NCBI RefSeq assembly: GCF_001949145.1
Contig: NW_019091375.1
Coordinates: forward strand, 3,131,265-3,177,965
Direction: 5' to 3'
Origin: Acanthaster planci
Taxonomy: Eukaryota > Echinodermata > Asteroidea > Valvatida > Acanthasteridae
Length of the DNA: 46,701 bases
The notes below the pieces were generated by a model, which made no database searches, was not told where the DNA came from, and saw nothing but the letters and a program-made list of their open reading frames with translations. The translations under genes were made by a program, and so were the position numbers. This document shows positions 42,901-46,701 of the stretch, one piece after another; position 1 is the stretch's first letter, and each line of letters opens with the position of its first letter.

Positions 42901-45879
42901 GTAACAGTACGACAATAGTAACCGTAATAACAGTGAATAGTAACAGTACGACAATAGTAACCGTAATAACAGTGAATAGTAACAGTACGACAGTTCCTCA
43001 GGGTAGGCACTTAAAAATATATTTTCTTACAATTTTTTTTCTGCAACTTCATACACTTCCTTAGTGTGTGAAAAATATCTGACACCACCTCAGCATAAGT
43101 GCTTAGAAACGTACACAGTCTTATACATCTGTGCTTTCCTGGACAACTGAGGGTGCTGTTGATGTCATCCAGTGAATATGTGTGGTAGAGAATACAGGTT
43201 TTTCTTTTCAAATTGAGAACTCAGAATTAACTCTCTGAAATAATTTCTGAGCAGATGTTGCTTGCTTGCTTATTGCTATGTGCATATACAACAAGTAATC
43301 ACCAAATACAAGATTTAGGCCAGGAGTTTAAGGCAGGAGTTAAAGTAGAAAAAACCTCGACTGCCCAGCACATCACACTGTAAACATGACTATTATAAAA
43401 GATTTGCCACACGAACGTAGTGTAATTCACTGGTTTATTTCAATAGGAAATAAAAGCATGTATTTACATGTAGGACATCTGGAATGTTTGATCCATTTCC
43501 CAGAGGTCTGAGTTTTCTAGATTTTACTGTGTAAGTACTCCAACCATTATACATTCGACTGGCTGACTATATTATGACCTTTCAACAGCAGAAAATGCTT
43601 GCTCTTTAAAAAAAATGATTCCCTCTTTTTTCGAACAAATTTCTCTCTGTTATTTGAATGAAGAAACCTTTTCTCCTTAATGGCAGGCTGAATACCTGTG
43701 AAAAGAAATGCTTAATTCTAAATTGCTTTTGTGAACAAAACATCCTTCCTACGTGTACATCTGTCTGAATTGCTGAGGAATTTGATTTTGCTTTAATTTA
43801 AATGCAATTTCGATACTCAAAGTGACCACTATGGCAAATTTTATTGGTATAAAAAACTAAACTGGTTCTCTAGCTCTTTTGTGTATACATATTTTTAATA
43901 CATTCAGTGCATTGGTTACCATACAATAAAAGGCCGATCAACTGCACCATTAGTGCATGGTCGCTAGTTGCCACATGTGTCACAGAACTGCTGCTGTGCT
44001 GTGCAGGTCCCCTCTCGCTCTGTCGACGATACCGACATAAAATAATCCTCATTTACATTGTTTTATTGTTTCATTTTTTAATAAAAATACTCCGAACTCA
44101 TATCGCTTAGCACTACCACTTCAGCACAAATGTCAATTATAGGCCACCAAGGTTTATATGTTAGACATGTAAGTGTACATCAGCAGCACAGCCATCTCAT
44201 GAAGAGGAAAATCCTTCGGCCTGTTGATCACAGGTGTGGTATTACAATAGGTGGGGTGTGAGATGAAAGCAGCTCCGTTAATCTCTGAACCACCGTTATG
44301 AATGCGGGCCTTGGTTTTTGTCAGGGGCGTGATGATTTCTTGGCAATTCTGCCCTTCACCCTTAAAATTCATATACATTTTATTCATGGAAGTTTTTTAG
44401 TTGGTACCCATCCTGAGAAAATAGGAAAGGGTTTTGGCATCGATGGGTGAGTACCGGTACCTACATGTAGGTACCCTGTACATGCCTTCTTTCACATCCG
44501 TTTAACCTTGGAGATTATGGCTTTTTAACCTGTGACATCACAAAAGGCATTTTGCAGTAAAAGCATTAAGTGGACAGATTACTGTAGTTGATTTTTTAAA
44601 TTTCCGCATTCATTTTCATGTACCCCTATCTTGGAGATGCGTACACTCCAGCAATCAGCTTTTGAATGGGATATTGACTTTCTGCTGTATTTTTTTCTGT
44701 TCAAGGCAATCTTTGTAGGTTTAGGACTCCAGCACAAGACTGTAGACTGCTTAGCTAAAGATTTGGACCTACCAGCTAGTCAGATCCTTGCACTCTTCAA
44801 TCGAAACATCAGAAAAGTCGTCCAGGAGTTCAGTGGGATATTAGAGAAGGAGGTTGAGGGCAAGATCATGACAGCATCAGCCAAGGAGGTCGTAATGGAG
44901 CCAGTTAAGCAAACACTGGCTCAGGATTTGGTAAGGCTGTGCCAAGTATAGGAACTAAGTAAACAATTTATAATGATGATCTATGACCTGATGCCACATG
45001 ATAATGTACCCTAAGTTGATTGTTGATTTGGTGATTTTTGTGCAGTGACTCTCAATTTCTTTATACATGTAAATTTGACAGTGATGGACTTAACCACTTA
45101 GTGCAGGAGAATGTGTCCGAAGGTTCTGGCAGTCTGTATTGGCAGGGGCCAGCTGGTGGGTTATACTGCCAAATATCTCCAGAGTCTGATACCTGATGTC
45201 CTACAGATTTGGACACACAAGATGCCCTAGAAGTCTGTGGAGGCAGACTATGTGTTGTACTTGAACTTGACAACTGTACACGGACAGTTGCAACTGATAC
45301 CACTCTGTGATATCAGCTGCAGTAAGAAATGTGAAAAGACAATTCAGTGATGCTCACGAGTCAGTATTGGTAGTGTTTGGCTGTATTTGGAAAGTTGGCC
45401 GCTATATTTTGACTTTTTGAAAATCAGGCCTTGCAGCTACCCAAAAAAAGAGATCTTTCATGGGAAAATTTGAGTCAAGTGAACACGAGGGATATAGTAT
45501 AATATTCACCAAGCTGAAACTTCAACGGGCAGACATGTACCATCTGATGGTATCAGCCTAAATAATTTACAGAGGTGTAGTAATTGCTATAATTTTTACT
45601 TGTAATTGTAACTTTAATTATCACTTGGTTTTCTAAATTGTCTTTTCCAGTTTTACATGCTTTGTGTATTTCTGATGTAGTCTTTTTTTAGCGGTTTTAC
45701 ATTGGAGAATATTTTATTTTATAGGAAGAAGCAGCCAGTGAGATCAAAGCTAAACAGAAGAAGGAATTGGAAAGACTGAAACTGCTGGATATGAGTCAAT
45801 ATACCATTAAAGGACAGGAAGATGAATGGAACAAGGCACTCCAGTCTGGCAAAGCGAAGAATATGGTCAGCATTCCAAG
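15888..45879 (+). CDS. NAT10: NAT10, RNA cytidine acetyltransferase (23 coding exons; C-terminal tail beyond window)
   Basis: The encoded enzyme makes N4-acetylcytidine in 18S rRNA and in tRNA (with THUMPD1) from acetyl-CoA and ATP. In animals it is nucleolar. The spliced exons give 990 residues plus two bases; the human protein has 1025, so only the basic tail is missing. Visible landmarks: the N-terminal block MVRKKIDNRIRVLIENG; the TmcA N-terminal domain (about 100-220); the helicase-like ATPase with Walker A GRGKSA (Lys290) and Walker B VVIDEAA (Asp388-Glu389); the GNAT acetyltransferase core with the acetyl-CoA loop QGMGYGS (about 637-643) and ERPAEKLDYLGVSFG; then the tRNA-binding C-terminal region with LYSRNMADYHLIMD and GLGLQHKTVD. 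All splice phases are consistent, no stop interrupts the frame, and catalytic residues are intact. Ser-rich residues about 436-457 form a variable linker. Repeats occupy much of the introns, and one intron is of the AT-AC type. Confidence 0.95.
16459..16710. mobile_element. MITE family A, full copy 2 (NAT10 intron 1)
   Basis: About 252 bp and clearly homologous along its length to the copy at 1706-1956, with TIRs CACGGACGTATACAAAAAAA and TTTTTATATACGCCTGTG. Flanking CCCTGAGT and CCCCAGGT could be a worn 8-bp target duplication, but this is weak. Confidence 0.75.
17023..17114 (+). CDS. NAT10: NAT10 coding exon 2
   Basis: Residues 37-66 plus two bases of Ser67. It begins VVILHHMLSKAVVRARPSVL and ends GFS. 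The acceptor is ccaatgccag and the donor is CAG|gtgagc. Confidence 0.92.
17651..17830 (+). mobile_element. tRNA-derived SINE immediately upstream of NAT10 exon 3
   Basis: A tRNA-like head with box A TAGTGGTTAAG (17668-17678) and a perfect box B GGTTCGAGTCC (17708-17718), followed by a non-tRNA body with AATAAGCTTGTGAGG, a T-run and GCATACAGTGCTC. The 3' end merges with ATTATATAAATG, only about 16 bp before the exon 3 acceptor. A truncated relative lies at 15110-15230. The box arrangement and the second copy support a SINE rather than a tRNA gene; the anticodon arm is not tRNA-like. Confidence 0.7.
17847..18018 (+). CDS. NAT10: NAT10 coding exon 3
   Basis: Completes Ser67 and encodes to residue 124: HRKKRMKQLQKKIKSG, then the DDPFELFIAATNIRYCYY block and GMCVLQ. 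The acceptor gtgcag lies right after the SINE tail. The donor is CTGCAG|gtgagg (phase 0). Confidence 0.94.
18152..18220. other. Assembly gap (69 N)
   Basis: A run of N in NAT10 intron 3. The true length is unknown. No coding sequence is missing, because exon 3 and exon 4 join in frame. Confidence 1.
18421..18620. repeat. Dispersed repeat J, copy 1
   Basis: It shares GTCCACA motifs and the block GAGGCATTTTGGGGTAAGG, then ATCTGTCG/GCAAAA, with copies at about 21885-22010 and 46003-46195. It is non-coding; its class is unknown. Confidence 0.55.
19156..19340 (+). CDS. NAT10: NAT10 coding exon 4
   Basis: Residues 125-185 plus two bases. It contains LLARTVETVEGGG and MDVHSRYRTESHQDVVGRFN, conserved in the TmcA N-terminal domain. 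The acceptor is gtgtttgtag and the donor is GAAAG|gtttgg. Confidence 0.94.
19487..19583. repeat. 53-bp tandem duplication
   Basis: GGACAATACCAGCATTGCTG starts at 19487 and again at 19540, each followed by GCATTGTTGATGGCATCT. Two near-identical copies lie in NAT10 intron 4. Confidence 0.8.
20060..20487. mobile_element. Inverted-repeat element (family I)
   Basis: The left end TTAAACCCCTTCGTGCCGGG is an imperfect inverted match of the right end CCCGTCGTCAATGGGTTAAA. The terminal sequence resembles that of family C (GGTTAACCACTTCGCGCC), so the two may be related. It has no coding capacity; the ends are approximate. Confidence 0.4.
20946..21060 (+). CDS. NAT10: NAT10 coding exon 5
   Basis: Completes Arg186 and encodes to residue 224: FLLSLATCKRCMVIDDKLNI and LPLSSHILSIQPVPPKTM. 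The donor ATG|gtaagt is at phase 0. Confidence 0.93.
21300..21460 (-). mobile_element. Possible Penelope-like element end with hammerhead-like core
   Basis: On the minus strand, CTGAAGAAG (21378-21370) is followed by a short CAG/CTG stem and GGTCGAAACGTT (21357-21346). The CTGAnGA plus GAAAC arrangement with a stem between resembles the degenerate hammerhead ribozyme found at Penelope-like element ends. No GIY-YIG or RT coding sequence is nearby, so this would be an isolated fragment. Confidence 0.35.
21885..22010. repeat. Dispersed repeat J, copy 2
   Basis: This diverged, shortened copy has GTGGATTTGTCAGCGTCCAC, then AAGGGCATTTGGGGGTAAAG and ATATCTGTTGCAAAAGAAG, matching the copies at 18421 and 46003. 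Confidence 0.5.
22086..22330. mobile_element. MITE-like element, family E
   Basis: The left arm (ACATGGGTCATTCCATGAGG, then TTGGGGCGCAATTTGTGAC) is the near-exact reverse complement of the right arm (CATCACAAATTGTGCCCC, then AACCTCATGGAAAGACCCAC). The arms are about 40 bp around a 0.16-kb interior. It lies in NAT10 intron 5. Confidence 0.7.
23075..23401. mobile_element. Family C element, partial copy (right part)
   Basis: From CTGACCTCTTTTCAGTAGGG to the terminus GAAGTGGTTAA, this aligns with the right two thirds of the element at 33156-33654, including GTGAAAAAATGTCGGTAA. The left end is absent. Confidence 0.65.
24338..24579 (+). CDS. NAT10: NAT10 coding exon 6 (Walker A)
   Basis: Residues 225-304 plus two bases. 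It holds the Walker A motif ARGRGKSAALG, with Lys290 in the ATP-binding loop, preceded by KTLRSTVCMTA. The acceptor is atgacag and the donor is TTTGG|gtaggt. Confidence 0.95.
24950..25304. mobile_element. MITE-like foldback element G (nested)
   Basis: The left end AAGTTCGCTCAATAAGGCAA pairs with the right end TTATTGAACAAACTT in reverse. Inward, CAGAGCACATGCGTGGGGAG and GGTATTGATGCCC near the left are mirrored by CATCAATACCAGGGA and ACACGCATGTGCTCTG near the right. The total is about 355 bp. Confidence 0.65.
25313..25550. mobile_element. MITE family B, copy 2 (nested)
   Basis: Homologous over its whole length to the element at 3944-4184. Its ends are GGCCTTTTTCCAATACTCG and GAGTATTGGGAAACGGCC. 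It starts eight bases after element G ends. Confidence 0.7.
26336..26429 (+). CDS. NAT10: NAT10 coding exon 7
   Basis: Completes Gly305 and encodes to residue 336: YSNIFVTAPSPENLRTLFEF, then FKGFDALDYQ. The acceptor is aactcaacag and the donor is TATCAG|gtaggt. Confidence 0.94.
27418..27516 (+). CDS. NAT10: NAT10 coding exon 8
   Basis: Residues 337-369: EHLDYELVQSTNPEFNKAII, then VNIYREHRQTIQ. Both phases are 0. The donor CAG|gttaac is weaker than the others in the gene. Confidence 0.94.
27852..27988 (+). CDS. NAT10: NAT10 coding exon 9 (Walker B)
   Basis: Residues 370-414 plus two bases. It carries the Walker B block LVVIDEAAAIPLPLVK (Asp388, Glu389) and PYLVFMSSTVNG. The acceptor is tttgttcacag and the donor is AATGG|gtagat. 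Confidence 0.95.
28360..28487 (+). CDS. NAT10: NAT10 coding exon 10
   Basis: Completes Gly415 and encodes to residue 457 plus one base. It starts YEGTGRSLSLKLIQQLRQQ and then becomes a Ser-rich linker (GGSSSKTEARSSSEAGSSAT). The linker varies in the family and is probably disordered. The donor is CACAG|gtaaca. Confidence 0.92.
28877..29027 (+). CDS. NAT10: NAT10 coding exon 11
   Basis: Residues 458-506 plus two bases of Leu508. It contains VSLDESIRYSVGDDVEQWLN and SSGCPLPQDCD. The 3' end is set at GACTT|ATATCCT, because this junction alone restores the conserved C-[DE]-L-Y-Y-[IV]-N-R-D sequence with exon 12. Confidence 0.9.
29028..29880 (+). other. NAT10: U12-type AT-AC intron of NAT10 (intron 11)
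   Basis: This 853-nt intron starts ATATCCTGTAACT and ends CCACAC. The start matches the minor-spliceosome AT-AC donor ATATCCT. A branch-site match TTTCTTGAC (29862-29870) fits the consensus TTCCTTRAC at eight of nine positions, and its A is 11 nt from the intron end, the expected spacing. No GT-AG pairing works: the nearest donor (gtaact at 29035) with the nearest AG (29852-29853) would shift the frame. The neighbouring introns are all ordinary GT-AG. A MITE occupies 29066-29308. Confidence 0.88.
29066..29308. mobile_element. MITE-like element D inside the AT-AC intron
   Basis: The left end GGGGCCAATCCAAGAGCTGC, then TTAAGCACTAAATTTGCTTAA, is the near-perfect reverse complement of the right end, which has TTAAGCAAATTTTGTGCTTA and then GCAGCTCGATGAAATTGGCC before the closing CC. 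The arms are about 43 bp and the total is 243 bp. Flanking TGCATTCT and TGCGTCTT agree at six of eight positions, a possible 8-bp target duplication. Confidence 0.75.
29881..29977 (+). CDS. NAT10: NAT10 coding exon 12
   Basis: Completes Leu508 (TT|A) and encodes to residue 540: YYINRDTLFSFHKASEVFLQ, then RLMSIYVAAHYK. The 5' end follows an AC rather than AG, and the donor TATAAG|gtatag is ordinary. The match to the family is strong despite the short length. Confidence 0.92.
31086..31202 (+). CDS. NAT10: NAT10 coding exon 13
   Basis: Residues 541-579: NTPNDLQLLSDAPAHHLFCL, then GPVDPTQNALPEILCVLQ, the start of the GNAT-type acetyltransferase region. The acceptor is ttctgttgttag and the donor is CTTCAG|gtgagt. 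Both phases are 0. Confidence 0.95.
31430..31531 (+). CDS. NAT10: NAT10 coding exon 14
   Basis: Residues 580-613: VCLEGQISKQSIMSSLSRGK, then ASGDLIPWTIQQQ. The acceptor (tgtgtacaag) has a weak pyrimidine tract. The donor is CAACAG|gtaaac. Confidence 0.95.
31998..32072 (+). CDS. NAT10: NAT10 coding exon 15
   Basis: Residues 614-638: FQDNDFPTLSGARVVRIATH, then PDYQG, the central strand of the acetyl-CoA-binding fold. The acceptor is tatctttcag and the donor is AGGGG|gtaagt. Confidence 0.95.
32598..32711 (+). CDS. NAT10: NAT10 coding exon 16
   Basis: Residues 639-676. It begins MGYGSRALKLLQRYYEG, completing the QGMGYGS acetyl-CoA loop, and continues into a variable linker. The acceptor is tgtgtag and the donor is AGTGAG|gtacgt. 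Confidence 0.94.
32786..32820. repeat. Tetranucleotide microsatellite (TCTG/TCCG)
   Basis: TCTGTCTGTCTATCCGTCCG and onward; imperfect 4-bp units in NAT10 intron 16. Confidence 0.85.
33156..33654. mobile_element. MITE-like element, family C, full copy
   Basis: Bounded by GGTTAACCACTTCGCGCC on the left and GAAGTGGTTAACC on the right, giving 13-bp perfect-to-near-perfect inverted ends around about 0.5 kb. The right part recurs at 23075-23401 and the left part at 46550-46665. It lies in NAT10 intron 16. Confidence 0.7.
33854..33987 (+). CDS. NAT10: NAT10 coding exon 17
   Basis: Residues 677-720 plus two bases: EVDLLEEVIGPRKNLPPLLS, then the LSERPAEKLDYLGVSFGIT block that marks the acetyltransferase domain. 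The acceptor is tatttctcag and the donor is CTGAG|gtaaat. Confidence 0.95.
34536..35475. repeat. Dispersed repeat K, copy 1 (about 0.94 kb, NAT10 intron 17)
   Basis: Diverged but collinear with 43404-44500. Shared landmarks include TGGTTTATTTCAATAG, GTTATTTGAATGAAGAAACC, ACAAACATCCTTCCTAC-like text, CATTCAGTGTGTTGGTTACC and a KpnI-like palindromic end (GGTACC repeats). It is non-coding on both strands. A retroposon class is possible, but no head or tail is recognisable. Confidence 0.6.
35801..35849 (+). CDS. NAT10: NAT10 coding exon 18 (micro-exon, 49 nt)
   Basis: Completes Arg721 and encodes FWKKAGFVPVYLRQTP to residue 737. The acceptor is gcctttacag and the donor is ACACCC|gtaagt. The match to the family is essentially unambiguous despite its size. 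Confidence 0.95.
37660..37762 (+). CDS. NAT10: NAT10 coding exon 19
   Basis: Residues 738-771 plus one base: NELTGEHSCIMLKIINEDM, then ESWLMAFSK. The acceptor is cgattacag and the donor is CAAAG|gttggt. The middle residues are divergent, as in the family. Confidence 0.92.
37823..37976. repeat. 32-bp AT-rich minisatellite
   Basis: Four tandem copies start at 37823, 37855, 37887 and 37919 (ACACATAATACTAGTTTAAT, then ATAATACTATTA), plus a partial fifth. Copies differ by one to three bases. It lies in NAT10 intron 19. Confidence 0.9.
39043..40140 (+). pseudogene. DIRS-like retroelement gag remnant
   Basis: Broken coding pieces in the same orientation as NAT10. One frame reads VLSWWEVLQSNKLGHKKMKD and PAEQEKFFKAPEIPLPGD (about 39413-39547). 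After a frameshift, another reads LLKSALPLVHLFDALVD and SALILLGSRSQSLTFAHQCA (about 39600-39856). The order of a block with PLVxLFDAL followed by a LLG...SLTxxR/HQ helix resembles the gag of DIRS/Ngaro elements. Several stops and frameshifts make it inactive. The assignment is by pattern and by the RT fragment downstream. Confidence 0.55.
40370..40749 (+). pseudogene. DIRS-like reverse transcriptase fragment
   Basis: The frame reads IIPKKSGEL-stop-PIINLPPLN, then YQHFRVEGIKLVKDLL, GPKDAYFMIPIHKDHCR, FACLAVGFSSTPRGFTKILK and PVAAHLHWMG. This matches the DIRS-type RT order (PKK-G-RPVINL...LKDAYFxIPIH...FxCLPFGLSSAPRxFTKxLKPV). A TGA sits where the conserved Trp precedes the R-P. The frame ends before the catalytic YxDD, so the enzyme is dead. 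No tyrosine recombinase was found downstream. Confidence 0.75.
41321..41428 (+). CDS. NAT10: NAT10 coding exon 20
   Basis: Completes Asp772 and encodes FRRRFVSLCSYQFRNFPPSM, then ALSILHHKDYKLETQ, plus one base of codon 808. The acceptor is tgttttatcag and the donor is GCAAC|gtaagc. It opens the C-terminal tRNA-binding region. Confidence 0.94.
41973..42142 (+). CDS. NAT10: NAT10 coding exon 21
   Basis: Completes Pro808 (C|CA) and encodes to residue 864: LQADELESYCSKYDLQRLEL, then YSRNMADYHLIMDLVPTVAK, ending AVQS. The acceptor atgacaaaag has a poor pyrimidine tract but is the only one that keeps phase. The donor is CAGTCA|gtaagt. Confidence 0.93.
42174..42193. repeat. TAA microsatellite
   Basis: Six or so AAT/TAA units just after NAT10 exon 21. 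Confidence 0.85.
42695..42750. repeat. 12-bp minisatellite (GAGACCAGACAC)
   Basis: Four 12-bp units with small changes plus a partial fifth (AAGACCAG). It lies in NAT10 intron 21. Confidence 0.85.
42901..42995. repeat. 39-bp minisatellite
   Basis: GTAACAGTACGACAATAGTA, then ACCGTAATAACAGTGAATA, repeats at 42901 and 42940, with a partial third at 42979. It lies in NAT10 intron 21. Confidence 0.9.
43404..44500. repeat. Dispersed repeat K, copy 2 (about 1.1 kb, NAT10 intron 21)
   Basis: Collinear with 34536-35475. It ends near the palindrome GTACCTACATGTAGGTAC. Extra insertions make it longer than copy 1. It is non-coding. Confidence 0.6.
44706..44930 (+). CDS. NAT10: NAT10 coding exon 22
   Basis: Residues 865-939: AIFVGLGLQHKTVDCLAKDL, LPASQILALFNRNIRKVVQE and EVVMEPVKQTLAQDL, part of the tRNA-binding region. 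The acceptor is ttctgttcaag and the donor is GATTTG|gtaagg. Both phases are 0. Confidence 0.95.
45725..45879 (+). CDS. NAT10: NAT10 coding exon 23 (last in window)
   Basis: Residues 940-990 plus two bases: EEAASEIKAKQKKELERLKL, then MSQYTIKGQEDEWNKALQ and NMVSIP. The acceptor is tattttatag and the donor is CCAAG|gtaggc. The remaining basic, lysine-rich nucleolar tail and the stop must lie beyond 46701. Confidence 0.94.
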
Positions 45880-46002
45880 GTAGGCATGTGTGTTGTTACA
45901 TTACATGCAGACATGACTTATGCCAGCCTGCATATCATTGCTTCAAATAAGGGTACCCCACTTGATTTACCTCCTCAAGTAGCAAACTGTGTGCATATAA
46001 AG

Positions 46003-46195
46003 GGTGGACCTCTGTACAAAAGAAGTCCACATAATGTAGGGTATAATGGCATTGTGTGGACTCGCACGTCTACACCGTTTTCCCCTCTGTGATTAACAGT
46101 TTCAGAGGCATTTTGGGGTCAAGGTTATCTGTGGCAAAATGAAGAGGAACAGTCCAGGAAAACATCATCAAAAATCCAGCTCGGAGTTTCTCCCA
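46003..46195. repeat. Dispersed repeat J, copy 3
   Basis: GTGGACCTCTGTACAAAAGA, GTCCACATAATG, then GAGGCATTTTGGGGTCAAGG and ATCTGTGGCAAAA; homologous to 18421-18620 in the same order. Confidence 0.6.
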
Positions 46196-46549
46196 AAAGT
46201 GTGATTATGTTTTAGTTTTTTTGACAAAAAGAAAATTCAATTTCTGTCTCCTCTGACCCTGAATAATTATGTTAATTGTACGGGAAAATGGAACTTAAGC
46301 AGTTTATTTTTTCCTCTGCCCTCCAATCCTGCACAATTTCATGCTACTAGTAAGTTTGTAATCCAACAGATAAAAATATGCTGGCCTGACAAGGACACGA
46401 GGAACAGGCACAATAAAAGCTTGAGGGCTTGTCCACTTTACGGACTACTGTAAATAAACCATTACTACCAATAGGTAGTGTTCTACCGCATTCTTCCCGC
46501 TACTCTATGGAAAATGGTTGTAGGTTTACACATCTTATGGTACAGAGTC

Positions 46550-46665
46550 ATTAACCACTTGCTGCTGTGTGTAATTTGAAGGTGCATGACGTAAAACCGG
46601 GTGATTTTCAAGATTTTCCATTTTCAAAGTTCTTTAAAAAACCATAGCTTTACTGGACATTTACA
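46550..46665. mobile_element. Family C element, left part, interrupted
   Basis: ATTAACCACTTG at the left, then TTCAAAGTTCTTTAAAAA and TACTGGACATTTACAC, align with the left third of the element at 33156-33654 (TTCTTTAAAAATTCC and TACTGGACACTTACACC). The alignment stops where a family A end begins. Confidence 0.55.
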
Positions 46666-46701
46666 CCACGGACGTATATAAAAAAAACCTGGACTTGCAA
46701 C
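46666..46701. mobile_element. MITE family A, copy 3 (cut by window edge)
   Basis: CCACGGACGTATATAAAAAA, then AACCTGGACTTGCAAC, equals the family A terminal repeat seen at 1706 and 16459. It sits inside a family C element. Confidence 0.75.

Overview
The window is animal nuclear DNA. It is AT-rich, full of introns and small repeats, and carries an intron-containing tRNA-Tyr. The family content points to a marine invertebrate deuterostome, most plausibly an echinoderm such as a sea star. That call is an inference: I recognise a PAN plus FAMeT-like protein, a tRNA-derived SINE, a DIRS-like and a LINE remnant, and many TACATGTA-type motifs. I cannot name a species. The assembly has one N-gap (18152-18220) and a single ambiguous base near 8315.

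The right two thirds (15888-45879, + strand) hold one large gene, NAT10, the ATP-dependent RNA cytidine acetyltransferase of the TmcA/Kre33 family. I placed 23 coding exons by matching conserved protein blocks to splice junctions. All junction phases agree, giving 990 residues plus two bases. Only the lysine-rich C-terminal tail exon(s) lie beyond the right edge. One intron (29028-29880) begins ATATCCT, ends AC and has a TTTCTTGAC branch site 11 nt before its end. These are the signature of a minor-spliceosome (U12-type) AT-AC intron, and it is the only one in the gene that cannot be read as a GT-AG intron.

The left third holds a complete three-exon gene on the minus strand (6015-13147). It encodes a predicted secreted protein of 258 residues: signal peptide, PAN/apple-like cysteine module, and a FAMeT-like (farnesoic acid O-methyltransferase) domain split over exons 2 and 3. 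The two genes are head to head, with about 2.7 kb between start codons. Inside the first intron of the minus-strand gene, on the opposite strand, sits an intact tRNA-Tyr(GTA) gene with a 38-nt intron. A decayed tRNA-Tyr copy lies upstream of it in a locally duplicated unit.

The rest is transposon debris. The left edge (1-912) is the 3' end of a LINE. At least nine kinds of inverted-repeat (MITE-like) element occur at 1706-1956, 2443-2929, 3944-4184, 16459-16710, 20060-20487, 22086-22330, 24684-25968 (with two others nested inside), 29066-29308 and 33156-33654. A SINE lies against the exon 3 acceptor, and a broken DIRS-like retroelement (gag and RT pieces) fills part of intron 19. A roughly 1-kb repeat occurs in introns 17 and 21. 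Several minisatellites are present, including a 33-bp alternating purine-pyrimidine array about 460 bp upstream of the NAT10 start codon. Stretches not listed (about 4.2-6.0 kb, 6.3-7.3 kb, 7.6-10.0 kb, 30-31 kb and 36-37.6 kb) showed no gene or element I could support.
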